Source: Candidatus Pelagibacter sp. (lineage in GTDB: Bacteria; Pseudomonadota; Alphaproteobacteria; Pelagibacterales; Pelagibacteraceae). From it: a stretch of 7,908 nt of DNA. This document shows, piece by piece, positions 6,428 through 7,908 of the stretch; the first letter of the stretch is position 1; each line of letters starts with the position of its first letter. Location: the NCBI GenBank assembly GCA_016777545.1, contig JADHRH010000041.1, positions 1-7,908 of the forward strand, given 5' to 3'. The position numbers and the translations under genes are program-made. The notes beneath the pieces were generated by a model that worked only from the letters and a program-made list of their open reading frames with translations, was not told the DNA's origin and did no database searches.

Positions 6428-7908
6428 TTAATGTGAATGCCTGGGCATCCCTTTTGTGTTTGTTATATCTAAATATAAAGATTCAGTTTCTAGGCAAGCA
6501 CCCGTTTCTAATTGACCTACCATTTTTCTGGAAATTTCCTGCCATGGTGTTTGGTTTGTTAATACTGGGATCTTGGTATTTTTTTTTCTATCTGAGATCT
6601 CAGTCTCTGATACTAATAAGTCAATTCTTCTATTGTTAAGATCAATCTTAATTTTATCTCCTGTTTGAACTATCAATAAATCCCCACCAATAGCCGATTC
6701 TGGTGAAACATTCAAAATAGATGGACTTTCTGAAGTGCCACTTTGTCTGCCATCTCCTAATGTTGGAAGAGTGTTAATCCCTTTTTTCAATAATCTATCT
6801 GGTGGCTGCATATTTACAACTTCAGCAGAACCTGGATAACCTACGGGTCCACAGCCTCTAATCATCAAAATTGATTTTTCATCTATATTTAACTTTTCGT
6901 CGTTTATTCTTGAATGGTAATCCTCTGGTCCTTCAAATACTACGGCATTAGCCTCAAATACATTTTTATTTTTTGGATCTGATAAATATCTTTTTCTAAA
7001 CTCATCACTAATAACCGATGTTTTCATAACAGCAGAACTAAAAAAATTACTTCTCATAACGATATAACCTGCATTTTCTACTAGTGGATTTTCAAATGAT
7101 TTAATAACATCGCTATCTACATCTATTTTAATCTTTAAATTTTCTTCTACAGTTTTCCCAGATACTGTAAGTACGTTTTTGTGCAATTTATTATTTTTTA
7201 ATAATTCTTGCATAATTGCAGGAATCCCTCCTGCTCTATAAAATCTTTCCATCAAATGTTCGCCAGCTGGCTGACAATTTACAAGTAATGGGATATCGTG
7301 ACCTAGTGTTTGCCAATTTTCTATATCTAATTCTAAACCCATATGTCTTGCTATTGCTGTGAGATGTGGTGGACAATTACTTGAAGCTCCTATTGCACTT
7401 GCAACTAATATTGCATTTTCGAATGCTTCTTTAGTCATGATTTTTGAAGGTGTTAAATCTTCATGAACCATATCAACAATTCTTTTTCCTGTTTCAAATG
7501 AAATTTGTGATCTTTCCCTGTATGGAGCTGGTATAACCGCACAACCTGTTAAAGACATTCCTAATGCTTCTGCAATAGAGTTCATAGATGATGCTGTTCC
7601 CATTGTATTACAATGACCTATGCTTGGTGCTGATGCAGCAACCATGTCCATAAATTCATCATATGTAATTTCTCCTTTTGCGTGCAGTTTTCTCGCTTCC
7701 CAAACAATGGTTCCTGAACCTACTTTTTTTCCTTTATAACTTCCATCAAGCATTGGACCACCTGATAAAACTATTGCTGGTATGTTTACAGTTGCCGCAG
7801 CCATTAATGCTGCTGGCGTAGTTTTATCACAACCAGTTGTTAAAATTACTCCATCTATAGGATAGCCAAATAAAACTTCTACTAAAGACAAGTAAGATAA
7901 GTTTCTAT
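6428..7908 (-). CDS. Sugar-acid dehydratase, IlvD/Edd family (L-arabinonate/D-xylonate dehydratase-like), N-terminus beyond the right edge
   Basis: Iron-sulfur, magnesium-dependent dehydratase that removes water from an aldonic acid to give a 2-keto-3-deoxy acid. The last 492 codons are present; about 100 N-terminal residues lie past the window. Seen, counting from the TTG codon at 7891: TTGCDK with a cluster cysteine (21), Asp22 and Lys23; GHCNTMGTA with a second cysteine (94), 73 residues on; GDGRQSGTS with the putative catalytic serine (384). These correspond to Cys127, Asp128, Lys129, Cys200 and Ser480 of Rhizobium L-arabinonate dehydratase (recalled); the third ligand, Cys59, falls outside. 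GPEDYHSRI, VVNMQPPD and the C-terminal GMPRHSH mark the pentonate-dehydratase subgroup, not IlvD or Edd proper. The reading frame continues upstream of the TTG as RNLSY, so the TTG is internal and not the start. It is the first visible gene of the cluster. Substrate (pentonate or 6-deoxyhexonate) is unresolved. Confidence 0.95.
   Translation of the reverse strand, partial: RNLSYLSLVEVLFGYPIDGVILTTGCDKTTPAALMAAATVNIPAIVLSGGPMLDGSYKGKKVGSGTIVWEARKLHAKGEITYDEFMDMVAASAPSIGHCNTMGTASSMNSIAEALGMSLTGCAVIPAPYRERSQISFETGKRIVDMVHEDLTPSKIMTKEAFENAILVASAIGASSNCPPHLTAIARHMGLELDIENWQTLGHDIPLLVNCQPAGEHLMERFYRAGGIPAIMQELLKNNKLHKNVLTVSGKTVEENLKIKIDVDSDVIKSFENPLVENAGYIVMRSNFFSSAVMKTSVISDEFRKRYLSDPKNKNVFEANAVVFEGPEDYHSRINDEKLNIDEKSILMIRGCGPVGYPGSAEVVNMQPPDRLLKKGINTLPTLGDGRQSGTSESPSILNVSPESAIGGDLLIVQTGDKIKIDLNNRRIDLLVSETEISDRKKNTKIPVLTNQTPWQEISRKMVGQLETGACLETESLYLDITNTKGMPRHSH

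Noticed and set aside
7889..7891. TTG codon as the start of the dehydratase
   Set aside because: The frame stays open to the window edge, and the residues before the TTG (RNLSY) fit the family; the first cluster cysteine and about 100 N-terminal residues would be lost with this start.
6428..7908. Dihydroxy-acid dehydratase (IlvD) of branched-chain amino acid synthesis
   Set aside because: The GPEDYHSRI, VVNMQPPD and PRHSH C-terminal signatures and the catabolic neighbours fit the aldonate dehydratase subgroup.
1..7908. CRISPR array, tRNA, rRNA, insertion sequence or intrinsic terminator
   Set aside because: No regularly spaced repeats, RNA gene signatures, transposase or GC-rich hairpin followed by a T-run was seen; nearly every base is accounted for by the seven genes.

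Overview
The window is AT-rich (roughly 30% G+C by eye) and almost fully coding. Seven genes all lie on the minus strand, so transcription runs from high to low coordinates. Gaps between genes are 1 to 55 bases, with one 4-base overlap. The low G+C, tight packing, lysine- and asparagine-rich proteins and lack of mobile DNA suggest a streamlined marine bacterium, probably an alphaproteobacterium of the SAR11/HIMB59 (AEGEAN-169) type. That affiliation is an inference from composition and gene content; no marker gene is present.

In transcription order: a sugar-acid dehydratase of the IlvD/Edd family, pentonate-dehydratase type, cut by the right edge (6428-7908); an SDR dehydrogenase closely resembling DHRS6 and bacterial 2-keto-3-deoxy-sugar-acid 4-dehydrogenases (5673-6416); a first FAH-family diketo-acid hydrolase (4809-5651); an SMP-30/gluconolactonase-family sugar lactonase with a TTG start (3926-4807); a beta-hydroxyacid dehydrogenase (3001-3870); a second FAH-family hydrolase (2159-3004); and phosphoenolpyruvate carboxylase, cut by the left edge (1-2149).

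The first four genes fit a non-phosphorylative sugar oxidation route. The lactonase opens an aldonolactone, the dehydratase makes a 2-keto-3-deoxy sugar acid, the SDR oxidises C4 to a 2,4-diketo acid, and the FAH hydrolase cleaves this to pyruvate plus a hydroxy acid: glycolate from a pentose, or lactate from a 6-deoxyhexose such as L-fucose or L-rhamnose. The initial sugar dehydrogenase, any transporter and any regulator are not in the window and may lie beyond 7908.

The most unusual points are two gapless FAH paralogues (about 60% identical by hand count) in one cluster, a beta-hydroxyacid dehydrogenase translationally coupled to the second, and an anaplerotic ppc gene 9 bases behind the catabolic genes. 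No RNA genes, CRISPR arrays, insertion sequences or convincing intrinsic terminators were seen, and no non-coding stretch exceeds 55 bases.
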